This document shows, piece after piece, positions 9,826 to 21,975 of a stretch of 64,000 bases of DNA. Origin of the DNA: Cricetomys ansorgei. Taxonomy: Eukaryota > Chordata > Mammalia > Rodentia > Nesomyidae. Positions within the stretch are counted from its first letter, which is position 1. Every line of letters starts with the position of its first letter. The position numbers and the translations under genes were made by a program. The notes beneath the pieces were generated by a model, which was not told where the DNA came from, made no database searches, and saw only the letters and a list, made by a program, of their open reading frames with translations. The stretch is from positions 24,942 through 88,941 of the forward strand of contig JAMJFZ010001779.1 in assembly GCA_026225945.1 (NCBI GenBank), given 5' to 3'.

Positions 9826-11849
9826 CACAATTATACAGAAGAACTGACAACATACATCTTCTCTAAGTCTTTAAAGAATTTCCTGTTTAGTGACAAGTTA
9901 CTTTTGATCAAACTTTATTCAGAGTCCTCAAAAGCCTTCTGGGCTCAACATTGGTGTCTGTCCTTGTTAGGTCTACATGGTCTACCTGGAGCAAAAATTT
10001 GGCAAAAGCATATTAGACACAACCTTCCACCATTGTTTCATTTGCTGTCTGATTGCCCCAGCTTCCTTTCAACAAGAAACCTTTAATTTGGTTTAGCTTG
10101 AACCTTCCTTTATTTCTGCTGTCAATTTTGAAAAATTCCCCATCCATTGACACCATACATACACATGTGTATACATACACATCCATAGTCACATATACAC
10201 ACCCTGTTCCTTGGCTATAAAGCCTCACTTATCCATGATGTATTGGGAATTAAGCTTGTTCTATATAGGTATCTTTCCTATTATAATAGATTCTGAATAA
10301 AATCTTTTTTGTACCTTACTGTATAATCTGTTTGTCCTTAGCTTTGCTGAAAAGAAAACTATTAATAACTCAGGGTACAACATGGATCTATTATGAGTAC
10401 TACAACATATGAGGGGGAAAATATCCATACAGAGTCCTGATACTTGGCAAGAAAGATGGGGACAAGTCTCCCTTTCTTTCCAGTACTTGATTATACAGGA
10501 AAGCAACTGTAGATAACAAAGGCACAATCCCATAATTTTCAGGCTAAATTGTCTGCATAATCATTTGAGTATTTAAAAGCCTTTGAGAACAATCTTACAT
10601 TGCATTAGTGCTGACCAGGGAAGAGTCAAAAGTCTGAAACAGTTCTCAAGTGTAATTCAGGATTCTCTCCTTAAGTGAATTTAAAACAAAACTCCACCCC
10701 CGTGGCCTAAATTGTTTCTACATCAACACATGTGGTTACAAGTTTAGACACTTTCATGATAAATATAAATAATGAATTAAGTTACCGAAAATTTGGCTTA
10801 ACTTGGTATTCAGAAGTGTCATCACTTGGATACATTTCTCTTCCAGTTTGAATATGAACAGAAACTCTGCATCTTTGTTGATTGAAAACACAATTACCCA
10901 CAAGAATGGGACATATTTGTTCAAAAACAAATAATTAAAATCTAACCACCAGAGAATAAAGTTTTTCTTTAAAAATGAAAATGGTTTGAGGAGAGGACAT
11001 GCTGATGTTGCCAGGACTTTGTTTTGAGGCATCCAACAGTAGTCAGGGCTCACAATTAGTGTTTCAGTCTGAGAAGATAGCATCCCAAAGTCCCAGGCTT
11101 TCAAGGCAATTAATTAGTGAGGAGTATAAACTTAGGGAAAAAAAACAGAAAACCCTGTTAGCTGCTTCTAACACTCTGGGTTTTATAACTCAAATTTGCC
11201 TCGTATTATAGCTCATTTATTAATTAGTCTGGAAATCATAAAATACTCTTGATTCTTCCAACATGGAGTTCTCTAAGCTGTCTGTAAATATATAAGGCAT
11301 TTTAAAATACATTATACATTATTTTATACAATTGGTAGGTACATCAAAAATAATTTTCACTTTTGAATTTTTTCTTAATAATTCAGTTCGCAGATTGATG
11401 TGTGAATTCTGTGTTTATAAATTCCTTTGTAAAGGAAATAATAATCTATCTGGCCTCAAACACATTAGCTTTGATATATATTAACTAACTCTTGTATTGT
11501 AGGTCCACTGCTAAAACAAGTCATCTTTGCATTCATAGAATTTTAACACCTATTCAAGTCTTCTTTCTCACCTTCTTATTATACTTATTTTACATAATGA
11601 CTAATTATCTAAAATGTAGACTCTATGAGAAACTGTCTCCATTTAATGAATGAGACGCTGACTGGCAAATGACAGCAAGAAAGAAGCTAAGAAATCTATT
11701 AATGCTGAAGCAGTGAAAATTAACAGGAATCAGAGTTTGGGGAAGAAAGAAATAAACAGAAATAAAAGGTGGCTACATAATCAGTGATACACACCCACAG
11801 TGGCGATCACTACATACCTAAAATAACAGGAGAAATTCTAAGGACAGCA
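9826..11849. other. Unassigned sequence
   Basis: About 2 kb with no supported gene. A CATA/CACA-rich patch lies near 10155-10200. Frames of up to 116 codons at 10750-11210 have no recognisable domain and overlap on opposite strands, as chance frames do. Confidence 0.45.
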
Positions 11850-12765
11850 GACCTTGCTGGAGTTGTGATATTGGTTTAGCGTTTAGCAGATGAGACACTT
11901 GGTGATATCATTAACCAGGGAACATGTTCTGAATCGTGCAAATGTATCTTCTCATTGAGACCTCTCCTGATGGCTCTACTCAAACATCAGTACTAACCGG
12001 ATTAAAGACTTAAATATAATCTGCAAACCCACAAGCCTGGTTCCATACCCACAGCCCTTAATTTCTCTTTGCCATTGTTGGATAAGTATAACTACCACCT
12101 CGCCAAAGAAGCTTCTCTTTGCAGAAAGTAGGGACCATTACAGAAAATCACAACAAGACACAAGATAGATACACAGATTACAGAGAGCGAAGGCTCCAGT
12201 GATACAACTACATCATAGCTCCTGCATCTATGGCTCAGGGAACATTGCAGAAGAAGAGACAGAAATATTGTAAGAGGCAGAATACCAGGAAGTCTGTTGT
12301 GAAACCATCTTTCCTAGAAATGGCTTAACAAAACCAGAAAAATGACATCGATGTGATAACAGGGAGAGGATAAATCTCACAAGGTCACATTCCTGGACAC
12401 AGAACCACAGACAGCTAATGACTGCTGGGAGGAGGGGGAGAATTAACCTATCCTAGGGATGATCCCCTTAGTTGGATATCCAATACAAAACAGTCATCCC
12501 TGAAACCATATAAATACAAACAACAAAGTATATTCGTCAGGTGGTATTTATGTATTTATGCATATTTACACATACATACATATGTATGTATATATAAAGC
12601 AATAATAAAGAAAAAGAAGCTACCAATTTAAGAGTGGGGGAACATGGAAGGAGTTTGAAAGAGGTGACTTGGAAGCAGCTGGATGGAGGGAAAGCATTGC
12701 AATTATATTGTAATTAAAATGTACAAAAATAAATTATAACAAAAAGGATATAAATATAAAGCGTG
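11850..12765 (+). repeat. Lx-type LINE-1 3' UTR, plus strand
   Basis: The motif order of a rodent Lx 3' UTR is clear: 'aagaagcttctctttgcaga', 'ctcctgcatctatggctcag', 'gtaagaggcagaatacca', 'ctaatgactgctgggagga', 'ttggatatccaatacaaaa', then a TATG-rich stretch, 'gaaaaagaagctaccaattt' and an A-rich 3' end. The left edge is uncertain; no ORF2 precedes it, so the copy is 5' truncated. Confidence 0.8.
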
Positions 12766-12769
12766 ACAA

Positions 12770-13930
12770 TATGAAACTACTAGAATAAAATATACACGAA
12801 ATATTTCATGGCATTGTAATTGGCAAGGAGTCTTTGAATAAGACTCCCCCAAATTTCAAGAAATAAAAGAAAATATAATTGCATTAACTCTAAAAAGTTT
12901 CCACACAGCAAAACAAACAGTCTGCCAAGTAAACAGACAACTTGCAGAATGGGAGAAAATATTTACAAATTATTCACCTGAAAAAAGTATTAGTATCCGG
13001 CATATGTAGAGAACCCAGAAACAAACAACAAATAACAAAGCAATAGGTAACTGGCCTTTACTAGTCATTTCTCAAAAGAAGATAGAAATATCATCAACAG
13101 ATAATGAAAAAAGTCCTCAATATCACTACACATCAGAGAATGAAAGTTCAAACCACAAGCTAGCACCCCGTTCCAGTTTCAACAGCTGTGATACAAAAGC
13201 CAAGTGATCACTAACGCTTACAGGGGTGTGGAGAAAAAGGAGTTTACACGATATAAATAAGAATGTAAATTAATACCACCATTATGCAAAACAGTATGAC
13301 ACTTCCACAACAAACTAAAATAAAGTCACTAAATAGTTCAGCAAAGTCATTCTTACATGTGTCACCAAGGACATGATATCAGAGTATCAGAGAGACATTT
13401 GGACTCCTCTGCTTATTATAGGACTATCCACTGTAGCCAAAAAGTGAAAACAACATGTGTTCATAAAGTGGTAAGTGAACAATGAATGTCAGATACATAT
13501 GTGCATTGGAATACTATTAGCCCATGAAAACAGGAAACCTTGTTCTTTGTAACAAATAGTGGGAGTAGAGTGAAATATAACTAATTTCACAGAAAGGAGA
13601 ACATTGTATTATCCCACTCTGATAGAATCTAAAAGAAGATAATCTCAAAGAAGTTGGAGGTGGATTAGTGGTTATCAGAGGTTGGGGAGAAGGGACTATG
13701 AAAGGTTGATCAGTGTGTACTAAGTCATCATTAACTAGAAGTAAGTTCTGGGGTGCTACTTCATAGCAGGGTGACTATACATGCTGGCAATGTAGTGTTA
13801 AGTTATAAGAATGCATTTTGAATTTTCACCACAAAGTGATAATACATAATAGACATACTTACATTGATCTGGACATTAGGGAATGCATGCGTGTGTTTAC
13901 AACTTCTCCTGCCCCATCAATATGTACAAC
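12770..13930 (+). repeat. Old L1M ORF2 3' part and 3' UTR, plus strand
   Basis: Blocks match the 3' end of ORF2 of an old mammalian L1: 'cagaatgggagaaaatattt', 'tttctcaaaagaagatagaa', 'tatccactgtagccaaaaag', 'gcattggaatactattagcc'. A typical L1MA/MB-like UTR segment follows ('ggttatcagaggttgggga'). Many stops and indels; not coding. Confidence 0.8.
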
Positions 13931-14329
13931 TGTATACGTCTAAATAAGTTAAGTAATCAATTGTTCCTCATACTACAAACTCCATCTCCACAACATATCC
14001 TAACATAGTCCATGATATCCATACTCGGTGTGCTCAGTTTTGACATCATGCCAGCAAAGCTATTATTTGCTTTCACTCTGTGTTGATGTCTCTGTGTCTT
14101 AGATCGATGCTGAGTCTGTGGATATCCAATTAATGAATTAACTTCTTATCGTTTCTATATATTCCACGGGAAATGAGCATACTTTTCTCATGTCTAGATT
14201 GGGCTGGGCACTGGCCACTCTTGTAGAGCAGGACATAGATCACCTTGTCACCTTCCCCAGTGTATTGCTGAAACATTGGTCATCGACTACTGCTACTCGC
14301 CAATCTTGGCTGTTATTGGGTGGCTGAGT
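13931..14329. other. Unassigned spacer between L1 fragments
   Basis: No gene seen. Parts could belong to the minus-strand L1 3' end that follows, but I cannot align them. Confidence 0.4.
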
Positions 14330-15430
14330 CAGCAACTGTCAAGCTTTACTGTGTCAGTTTCATCTGGAAAGTTTCCATTATGTCCTTTTTATCCATGTAA
14401 ATAATTTTACTTTACATATAACCATCCTCCATCACAATCCATGCACCTCACTTCAAGCTGGTCCCCTCTTCCCTCACAAATAGTCCTCCCCTTGCATCTA
14501 TCCTTTTGAGTATATCTATTTTTTTATTATTAATTGACAGTTTCAGACATTTGGGTAATGAATTTACTACCCTCTATACCCTTCCCTCTCCCACTGTCGG
14601 ACTTCTTTTAACGAGTTCCCTTTCTACTTTCCTGCCTACCTTTTGTGTGTGTCCCAATGAATTTAGTTAGCTAGTTGTCCACGTGTGCTTGGGAGGTTAT
14701 TTGATGGAGCAAGGACAACTTATCTGTGGCTATACCACTGAAGAAATGGAACCACTCTCCAGTGAGCTTTAATTGCCAATAGTCTGAGGTAAGACCTGAA
14801 GGGACGCTCTGTGATCCCTGATCAAATATTTTGGGCCGAATCTAGTGCATGTTCTGGGCGGGAAACTATAGCAATAGTCAGCTCTTGGGTGCAACAGTTC
14901 TGGCATGTCCAGAAAACTTTTTGCTCCGCATCTCTTCCTTTTCTGGTTTGTACATCCTTTCTCCCTCCTCTCTCACGATGTTTTTGGAGCCTTGGAAGGT
15001 TGTCATAGCTGTTCCATTTGTGCCTGAGCAAACTACCATCACTCATTCTTGGCTCTTTGGCCATTTATGGGTTTCTGCACTAACCATCTTCTACTGCAAC
15101 AAGCAGTTTCTCTAATGAAAGCTGGATGCAACACTAACCTATGTGTATAAACATGAATATTTAGAAGACAATTAGATAAGATGACTCCTATAAAACAATA
15201 GTAATAGGCTCCCCTATAGGGCCAATGACTTTTCCATCCAATGACTCTTGTCCAGGTTTAATAAACTTTACATGAGTTCACTCCATTGAGTGGACCTCAA
15301 ATCCAATTGGAAAGTGGTTGGTTTCCCTAATAACAGTCATGTGGCTATTATTCTAAGGGCACATCTTACCTAGTAAGTCATTACTGTAGCTTTTAGGGCA
15401 CACAACTAATGCTATTATATCTTTTACAAG
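14330..15430 (-). repeat. Lx-type LINE-1 3' UTR, minus strand
   Basis: In reverse complement this follows the rodent L1 3' UTR. Reading the plus strand: the pyrimidine-rich 3' end ('cccttccctctcccactg'), 'acttatctgtggctatacca', 'tctggcatgtccagaaaac', 'ggtttctgcactaaccatct', 'gtgtataaacatgaatattt' and 'ctcaaatccaattggaaag'. Frames of 65-88 codons at 14811-15115 are incidental. Confidence 0.65.
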
Positions 15431-15874
15431 TTTGAGGTTCTCTTACTTTCAGTATTTCATTTTAATTTATATATATTCTGATTTTTATCAACCTCTTTAC
15501 ATAATTACTTTAGTAGTGGTATGGAATTTATAATGCATGTGTTTTATTTTTCAGAGTTTAGTTAGAATTAATGTTTTGGTTTTTGAAATTAGTGTAGGAG
15601 TTTTACCATTACGGATGTTCCATTAACCTGATTATGTAATTATAATGCCATAATTACCTCCATACATTGAAAATGCCATTTGTTAATACTATAAATTTTA
15701 TTTTCACTTATCCAGTACATTATACAGTGATTTCAAACAGGAAGAACATACTTGGGCATTCTTTCTGACCCCTCAAAAAATAAAAAAGTAGCAATTCGCT
15801 TGAACCATAGAAAAGTGTTAATATTCAACCATTTTTAAGCCAACACAGAACAGCAATGTTCTACTATTCCACCT
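15431..15874. other. Unassigned sequence ending in a target-site duplication
   Basis: AT-rich, no gene. The last six bases, CCACCT (15869-15874), are the left copy of the solo LTR target-site duplication. Confidence 0.55.
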
Positions 15875-16252
15875 TGTAATAGTTAGCTGCTGCTGGGTGT
15901 CTCAGCAAAGAAGACAAGGAGTCATGTATTTCATAACTGCAAACCCTGCCAGACCTCAGCAGAGGGAACGACCATTATAGCCAGCGCCCTACTCTCAGTG
16001 GAACCCTGAGCATCTGAGCTCAGGTGTTTTTATTGATTCAAAACTGCTTAGGTGAGCTACTGATACCATGTGCAGTTCATAAACAAGTAAACAACATAAA
16101 CAATTAAACAACATAAATAAACATAAACAATTAAACAACACAAATCCAACACCTGGAGACAATACAAAAGGCCAAGGCCTATGCATCTCTTTTTCCAACA
16201 GTGTACAAAAACAATTATTTTTAAACACAACTAAAAATAAACTCCTACAAAA
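15875..16252 (-). mobile_element. Solo LTR, related to the LTRs at 6.1 and 7.8 kb
   Basis: Reverse-complemented, it starts 'ttttgtaggagtttattttt' (the aligned form of tgttgtggaag...) and follows the other two LTRs block by block to an end at 'ctattaca'. The poly(A) signal is intact on the minus strand (TTTATT at 16029-16034). CCACCT occurs immediately before (15869-15874) and after (16253-16258): a perfect 6-bp target duplication that fixes both edges. At 378 bp it is about 60 bp longer than the other two because of an internal A-rich tandem. Confidence 0.88.
16079..16142. repeat. A-rich tandem inside the solo LTR
   Basis: Repeated 'aaacaacataaacaatt'-type units (first near 16089, then variants) form a short imperfect tandem that is absent from the two other LTR copies. 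It accounts for most of the length difference. Confidence 0.75.
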
Positions 16253-16399
16253 CCACCTAAGTCATTTTTTTTTAGTTTACCCTTCCCCACAAACTCATAG
16301 ACATAATGCTCTTCCATGTTTCTTTCCTTTTCCTCACGTTAGTGAGCAAGGTTATTTGTAAAACAGTTCAATGAGAGGAAATAATGGTCAAGTTTTTAT

Positions 16400-16601
16400 T
16401 TATTTTCTTTTTTAAAGAGTTCTTTATTTTAAGTATCTAAGTGTTTTTACCTGCATGCATGTATGTGTGCCATGTGAGCGTCTGGTACCTGTGGAGGTCG
16501 GAAGAGGATACCAGATATCTTGGAGCTAGAGTTACTGGTGCTGTGACATGCCAGAGCATTGAACAATCTTTTCCACCAAGCCATCTCTCCAGCTCCTGAT
16601 T
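16400..16601 (-). repeat. B3-type SINE, minus strand
   Basis: Reversed order: 'ttacctgcatgcatgtatgt', 'gtggaggtcggaagaggata', 'ttggagctagagttactgg', ending 'aagccatctctccagctcc'. The well-kept 5' end suggests a younger copy than the one at 868-1079. Confidence 0.85.
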
Positions 16602-17974
16602 TGGTTTTTAAATCATTACTTTTAAAAGTTCAGGTCATGTTCACACTGAGGATCAGCTCAATGGTAGATATTTTCTTTGTGAAACTCTTTGCTACTTTCA
16701 CTTAATCCTTAGTCCTTCTGACAGAATAGAGAAAATAAATAGACCACAGGGGACTACCATATCAGTCAAATTGCTTCTTAAGATTTGAGTCCTGGGTTGT
16801 CTTGAGAGTTGGCTGGAAGTTCCCTTAACAAGCTATGAAAGAGATACATAATGAAAAAATTTCATTCCTTAGAAGTATTAGGAAGGAGTAAGAAGATCAC
16901 TATTTTTATCTTAATTTTTTTTTCTGAGATTTTGTCAGGCATCACTAGGCACAGTGAGGATTTCAACAGAAACATGACCAAGTCCTGGCTCTCTGTTTTC
17001 TAAAAACAGAGTGGGACAGTTGACACATGCACAAGCAATTACACTACAAGGTAGATCCTTTGATAAGAGATCATAATTTTAATAAGACAAATATGCTGAT
17101 GTTTTCAAACAGCAGCTGGGGGAAGCTGGACATGATATTTTCCTTGTTTCTCTATTTAAGAGAACATAATGAAAAGTGGTGGGATCTTTTAAAAAGATCA
17201 AAAGAAGATTTCTCCTTTGTACATATGGGGTGGGGGGATTTTACATCTCAAATCTCTAAAGTTAACATTACATTTGTTTGGATCATTATTCAGAAATTAT
17301 TGTTCATGCTCAGGAATTCCTGATAATAGGAGACAAGATTACAAACTCAGCATAGATTCTGGCAAGCAGCAAGGCTGATAGAAAGGATGTCCAGGGTTGG
17401 AATAATGGACGAATGTATAAGGGTATTAAATTGATGTTTATCCCATCTTCAGGGGAAATGGATACATGTAGGGGTTAATTGTTGTTTTGTTTCCAGTTTT
17501 GTTTTTTTTTTTTGTGACTAATTTCATTTGTCTTTGAATCTGATTTGAGATTGGAATCACCCTTCCCTAGAATGACATGAATAATGTTGTAACATCTGTA
17601 GCAGTGCCTGGGATGGGAAAGTCTCAATATATGGATGCTTCTTTGACCTAGAGATTTCCTAGAGGATCTGGGGATTTATAGGCATTAAGTAGTCAAGCCA
17701 CACATCAGTTCCAAAACACGGCTCTTATACAGGACTAGTGCTATGAACCAGAGAAGCAGTAAAGAAGCAGAAAATCCCTCGGGAAAGTTCAAAATGAGAC
17801 TGAGCAGTGCTGCCCTTCCTGAGTGGGCTAGATGATAATGAAGATGCCCAACTTCACTACACCTTAAACCTACTGAGGCAACTTTTTAAAACACAATTAA
17901 TTATATACTTACATCCAAAGATTCAGAGATAAGAGCCATGAATAAGAGAGCTTGCTCTTAGTTGGGGTAAAATG
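16602..17974. other. Unassigned sequence
   Basis: About 1.4 kb with no supported gene. 'gtagcagtgcctgggatggg' near 17600 may be a MIR 3' remnant. A 98-codon frame at 17027-17323 has no recognisable domain. Confidence 0.45.
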
Positions 17975-18840
17975 AAATCTCAAATTAATTTGAGGTTTAA
18001 ATTTAATTTGCATTTCTCTAATTGTTAAGATATTGAACATTTTCTAAGAGATTTCTCTAGTCATTTTCATTTTCTCTTAAGATAATTTTTGTTCACACCC
18101 ATAGCCCATTTGAAAACTGAATTTTTTTTTTTGTTTGACTCTTTGAATTTTAAATTCTTCGTATATTCTAGATATCAATCCCCTACTAGATGTACAGCCG
18201 GGAAAAATTACTTTTCTACTCTTTAGGCTGCTTCACTCAATTCATTGATTTCTTTGCATATAGGAGCCTTTCCATTTTTATGAGGCTCCATTTTTCTATT
18301 GTGTGCTTTAAATCCTATAGAGATGTACTCCTCTCCAGAAAATTCCTGTGCATTTATTTTGTGGTATACTGTCTATGTCTCTTTTAGCAATTTCCAAGTT
18401 TTGATTTCACATTTAAGACTTTGGATAAGGTTGATTTTTGTGTAGATCGATAGGTATGAGTCTAATGTCATTCTTCTACATTTGGTCAACCTGTTTTCCC
18501 AGCATCATTTGCAGAATATAGTGCCAAGTGTGCATTTCTGGCATGTTTGTCAAATATCAGGTGATTATTATTTCATAACCTCATATTGGGTCTTCTATTC
18601 TGTTCCATTGGTCTATGTGTCAGTTTTATGCAGGTACCATGCTGTTTTATTTCTATAGCTCTGTGATATAGCTTGAAATCTGTCATGTTCTTTTTGCACA
18701 GAGATTGCTTTGGCTATCTGAGATCTTTTAATTGTAGGATTTTTTTTTCTTTTTCTGTGAAGAATTCCCTGATGATGTTGAGAGTGTATTGAATCTGTAA
18801 ATTGCTTTGTCAAGATGGTGACATTCACAGTATTGCTTTG
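17975..18840 (-). repeat. Old L1M ORF2 3' part, minus strand
   Basis: The reverse complement of L1 ORF2 is clear: 'tctagatatcaatcccctac', 'tctattctgttccattggtc', 'gcaggtaccatgctgtttta', 'ctatagctctgtgatatagc', 'gattgctttggctatctgag'. It meets a plus-strand Lx 3' UTR at about 18845. Confidence 0.85.
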
Positions 18841-18844
18841 ACAC

Positions 18845-19664
18845 AGGACTTGGTGGAACTGAGCTGAAACTGATCTGGAAGCCTCCTCCCTGAGGTCTAA
18901 CTCTCAAAGTATTTGAGGGTGCTATGCCAAGGGAGAAAAGTAATTCATATCCATACCTCACTGTATGCCTATGAACCATAATGACCAGACTAGCAAGATA
19001 GCTCCAGTGGCACACTTTTATCTTAGGGGTGATCAACATAGTTATAGTTGGGTTTGAGATCTGTTAATTCAGGGAAACTTTATGTCTGGTACTATAAACC
19101 TAGCCAACCACTTGTGGCTAGAAATGTCATGAACCATAGAGGAGAGTCCACTAAGCCAACATAATTTCTAACTGTATCCTGATACGATTTCTTATACCCT
19201 CAGATTGTGTAGCTCTCAACTATCATCAAAGAAGCTTCTTTTGCAGTTGATGGAGACTTTTTCAGAAATCCATAACCAGCTGAAGTGCAGAGTACAAACT
19301 AACCATGGGGTCCCCAACCACCAATTAATATGTCTAAAACATAACCTCTCTACCTAATACTTAGGGATAATGTAGAAGAGGGGATAGACATATTATAAGA
19401 GACAGAGAAAAGGACATCTGTTGCAACATGTCTTCTAGACATGACAGAGAAACTTCACCTATAAAATATCAACAATATGATCACCTAAACAAGACTTGCA
19501 CAGTGACATCAGTTGACATGTCACCATGGATGTAGGAACTCTCACAAAATTGAACCCCTATTTGAAGAGCTACAGACAATCATTGGCTTCTGAAAGAGGG
19601 GGAATTGCTCTTCTCTGGATATTAGATCCCTGATAGGTCATACATGTAGAGGAATAGCCCTGTA
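18845..19664 (+). repeat. Lx-type LINE-1 3' UTR, plus strand, part 1
   Basis: Starts near 'ggtggaactgagctgaaact' and 'gatctggaagcctcctccct', then 'catcaaagaagcttcttttg', 'tgacatgtcaccatggatg' and 'agctacagacaatcattggc'. It is interrupted by family X copy A and resumes at about 20396. Confidence 0.78.
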
Positions 19665-20395
19665 CGAAAGCTAGGGTCTACATTCCAGGGTCTACATTCA
19701 GAGGCCTGTGTGGTCTGGATGGAATGTAGACACACCTTTAAACCAATATTCAGAAAGTGGTAGTAGCAAACTACAGTTTAAGTAGATTAAACACTTTTAA
19801 TCTCAGTATTCAGAAAGTGGTGGTAGTTTGCACTTAAAATCCCTAGGGGAAAAAACTGTGGAAGCAGACTCAGGAAGCAGAATGCAGGAGGAGTCAGTGT
19901 TACACAGGAAGTGACTTCTGAGAAGAATCAGTTGAGGAGTTAGTAAGAAGGGGTGAGTTGAGAAGCAGCATGAAGAGTCAGTTGAAGAGCAATCAGTTGA
20001 AGCAGTCAGTTACAGAGGTAGGAAGAAGCAGTGAGAGCTCAGGGAGAGACACAGAAGCACAACAGAGCTAGGCAGAGGAAGTCCAAAACAGAAAGTGAGT
20101 TGAACCAGAAGGGTCAGAGTTCAGAAGGAGCTAGTCAGCGTGGCTCAGTTAGCAGTATGTCTTGGGAGGCTGAGTCTGAAGCCTTTTAGGTCCAGGCTGG
20201 CAGTTTAAATGTTTAGATTGTATGAAGGATGAAGACTTCCAGCTCAAGGATTAAGACTAGATTATAAAGAGGACAAAATGCTCTAGGGCTCCAGGAATCT
20301 GGGCTAGAACCAGTGATTTAATTAAACAAAAGAATAAACTGCCCTCTGCCCTGAATCAACATCTACATCTGGTGAATATACAGCAACACATTTAT
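19665..20395 (+). mobile_element. Family X copy A, inserted in the Lx 3' UTR
   Basis: This repeat has two relatives in the window (29363-30072 and 43356-44418). It begins with a 'cattcagaggcctgtgtggt' region, then two B1-like blocks ('acacctttaaaccaatattc' and 'cacttttaatctcagtattc'). A long purine-rich section follows in which GTCAG and GAGTCAG words recur. It ends with a 'ctgaagccttttaggtcc' block and AATAAACTG (near 20334). The poly(A)-type end suggests a retroelement, perhaps an LTR, but I see no terminal duplication and cannot name it. Confidence 0.7.
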
Positions 20396-20575
20396 GTATA
20401 TACAAATACATATATGCATACAATAACAATTGTTGAAAAATAGAGGCCACAAATTTGAAGAAGAGTAGAAAGGGCATATGGGAGGGTCTGGACAGAGGAA
20501 ATGGAAGGAAGAAACATTGTAAAATAAACTATAGTCTCAAAAATAAACAAACAAACATACAAAAGAAGTCTGTAA
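20396..20575 (+). repeat. Lx-type LINE-1 3' UTR, plus strand, part 2 and A-rich end
   Basis: Continues the L1 interrupted at about 19664: a TATG-rich stretch, 'aatagaggccacaaatttga', 'gcatatgggagggtctggac', then an A-rich end with AAAC and AAAT runs. Confidence 0.78.
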
Positions 20576-21821
20576 GCTACTTACAAGCATAAAAATCTGT
20601 ATCACTTCCTGATAGTCCTATTCAAAACAGGGAGAAAATATTTAAACATGACTAAAAGTTTAGCTTCATAATAAAACATATAATTAAAAGATGATATTGT
20701 GCCAGATCCTTATAATATCAAACTAAACAGAATTGCTTCAGTGAGTATGTAGGGTGAAGCTACTTCCAGTGTAAATTTGGAGTAGCCAATCAAAGCAGAT
20801 ATGAGAGAAAATGGAAAACAAATAAACACAGATGTAAGGCTAAGTCACATCATTCTCCATAGCCCAGGACATCATGTTCACTTACTTATTTATTTATTTT
20901 GTGTGAGGCTGGAAGGATAAGCCCATCATGGTAGCCTCTGGGCACATCTACAGAGTTTTATAAGAAACGTTCTACAGTTCTTGTATAAATTCTGAGCAGC
21001 TTAAAGTGAATACCGACTGTGTTATTTAAAAGGATTTCTGGTTTGTTTCAACTTGAAAGTGATTTAATAGGAAGCCCACAGAGAAAATCTTTCTCAGTAA
21101 TCAAATTATAACAAGTAAGGATTAAAAGTATTAAGAAGTTTAAGCAAACTTTTCAGCCACTCTTTTTTTTTTTTCAGGAATGGGGGGAGTCATTTGAAGT
21201 TGGCCATGGGAATAAGTATAACAAAACTGTAAGAAGGAAAAACACAGAAACTTCACAAATTTTGGGTTCATTAAGTGTCTACAGCCACAGTGTTTTTCAA
21301 ACACTTGGGTTTAGCCAAATCCTAGGATCTTCCCCAAAGACATTTTATTTCTGTCTATAGTTCTTTTTCTGAACCTATAAAGCCAACAATATTTTACAAG
21401 TGAAGTTAATCTACATTTTCAGATTCATGTGTGCTTAGTTCATCAAAATGTTTTGTTGTGTGTGCCTCTGTGGGGAGAGACGTGTGATCTTTTTTATTAG
21501 ACGTTTGAAACTTTTTTTCTTTTCTTAGAAACAGGAAGCCACTTCAGGCAAAAGAAAGCAGGGTTAAACTCCAGAGTGTTAGATTGGGCTTGACATTTAG
21601 AAGCCATGGCTCCAAATGGGTCTTGAGCTTGGCAAAACATTCCTTCCCTTATTTATTAGGTGAGAAGAAAACATTTAGGATAAAAGGAGAAATGATTCAA
21701 ATGGCAATGCATTCCTTAGTCCTTTATAAGCAAAACAAATCCTTGGTTCCTTTTAAATTAAAAGGCACATATATCTTTAAAAATTGTCAAAAACCAAATG
21801 TGTATTATTTTTATCTTATAT
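20576..21821. other. Unassigned sequence
   Basis: No gene or named repeat seen. A T-run lies near 21160-21174. The 96-codon frame ending in the microsatellite is incidental. Confidence 0.45.
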
Positions 21822-21975
21822 TCTATATATGTGTATATATATATGTATATCTACATATATATAAATATATGTAGATATATGAAATATTTAGATATATGTA
21901 GATATTCATATATATACACAGATATATATCTACATATATATCCGTGTACACACACACACACATATCTATATGCAG
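21822..21975. repeat. AT/GTAT-rich microsatellite with internal palindromes
   Basis: Mixed TATA, GTATAT and GATATAT units end in a CACACA run. Short palindromic pieces such as 'atatatgtagatatatgaaa' alternate on both strands. Confidence 0.85.
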
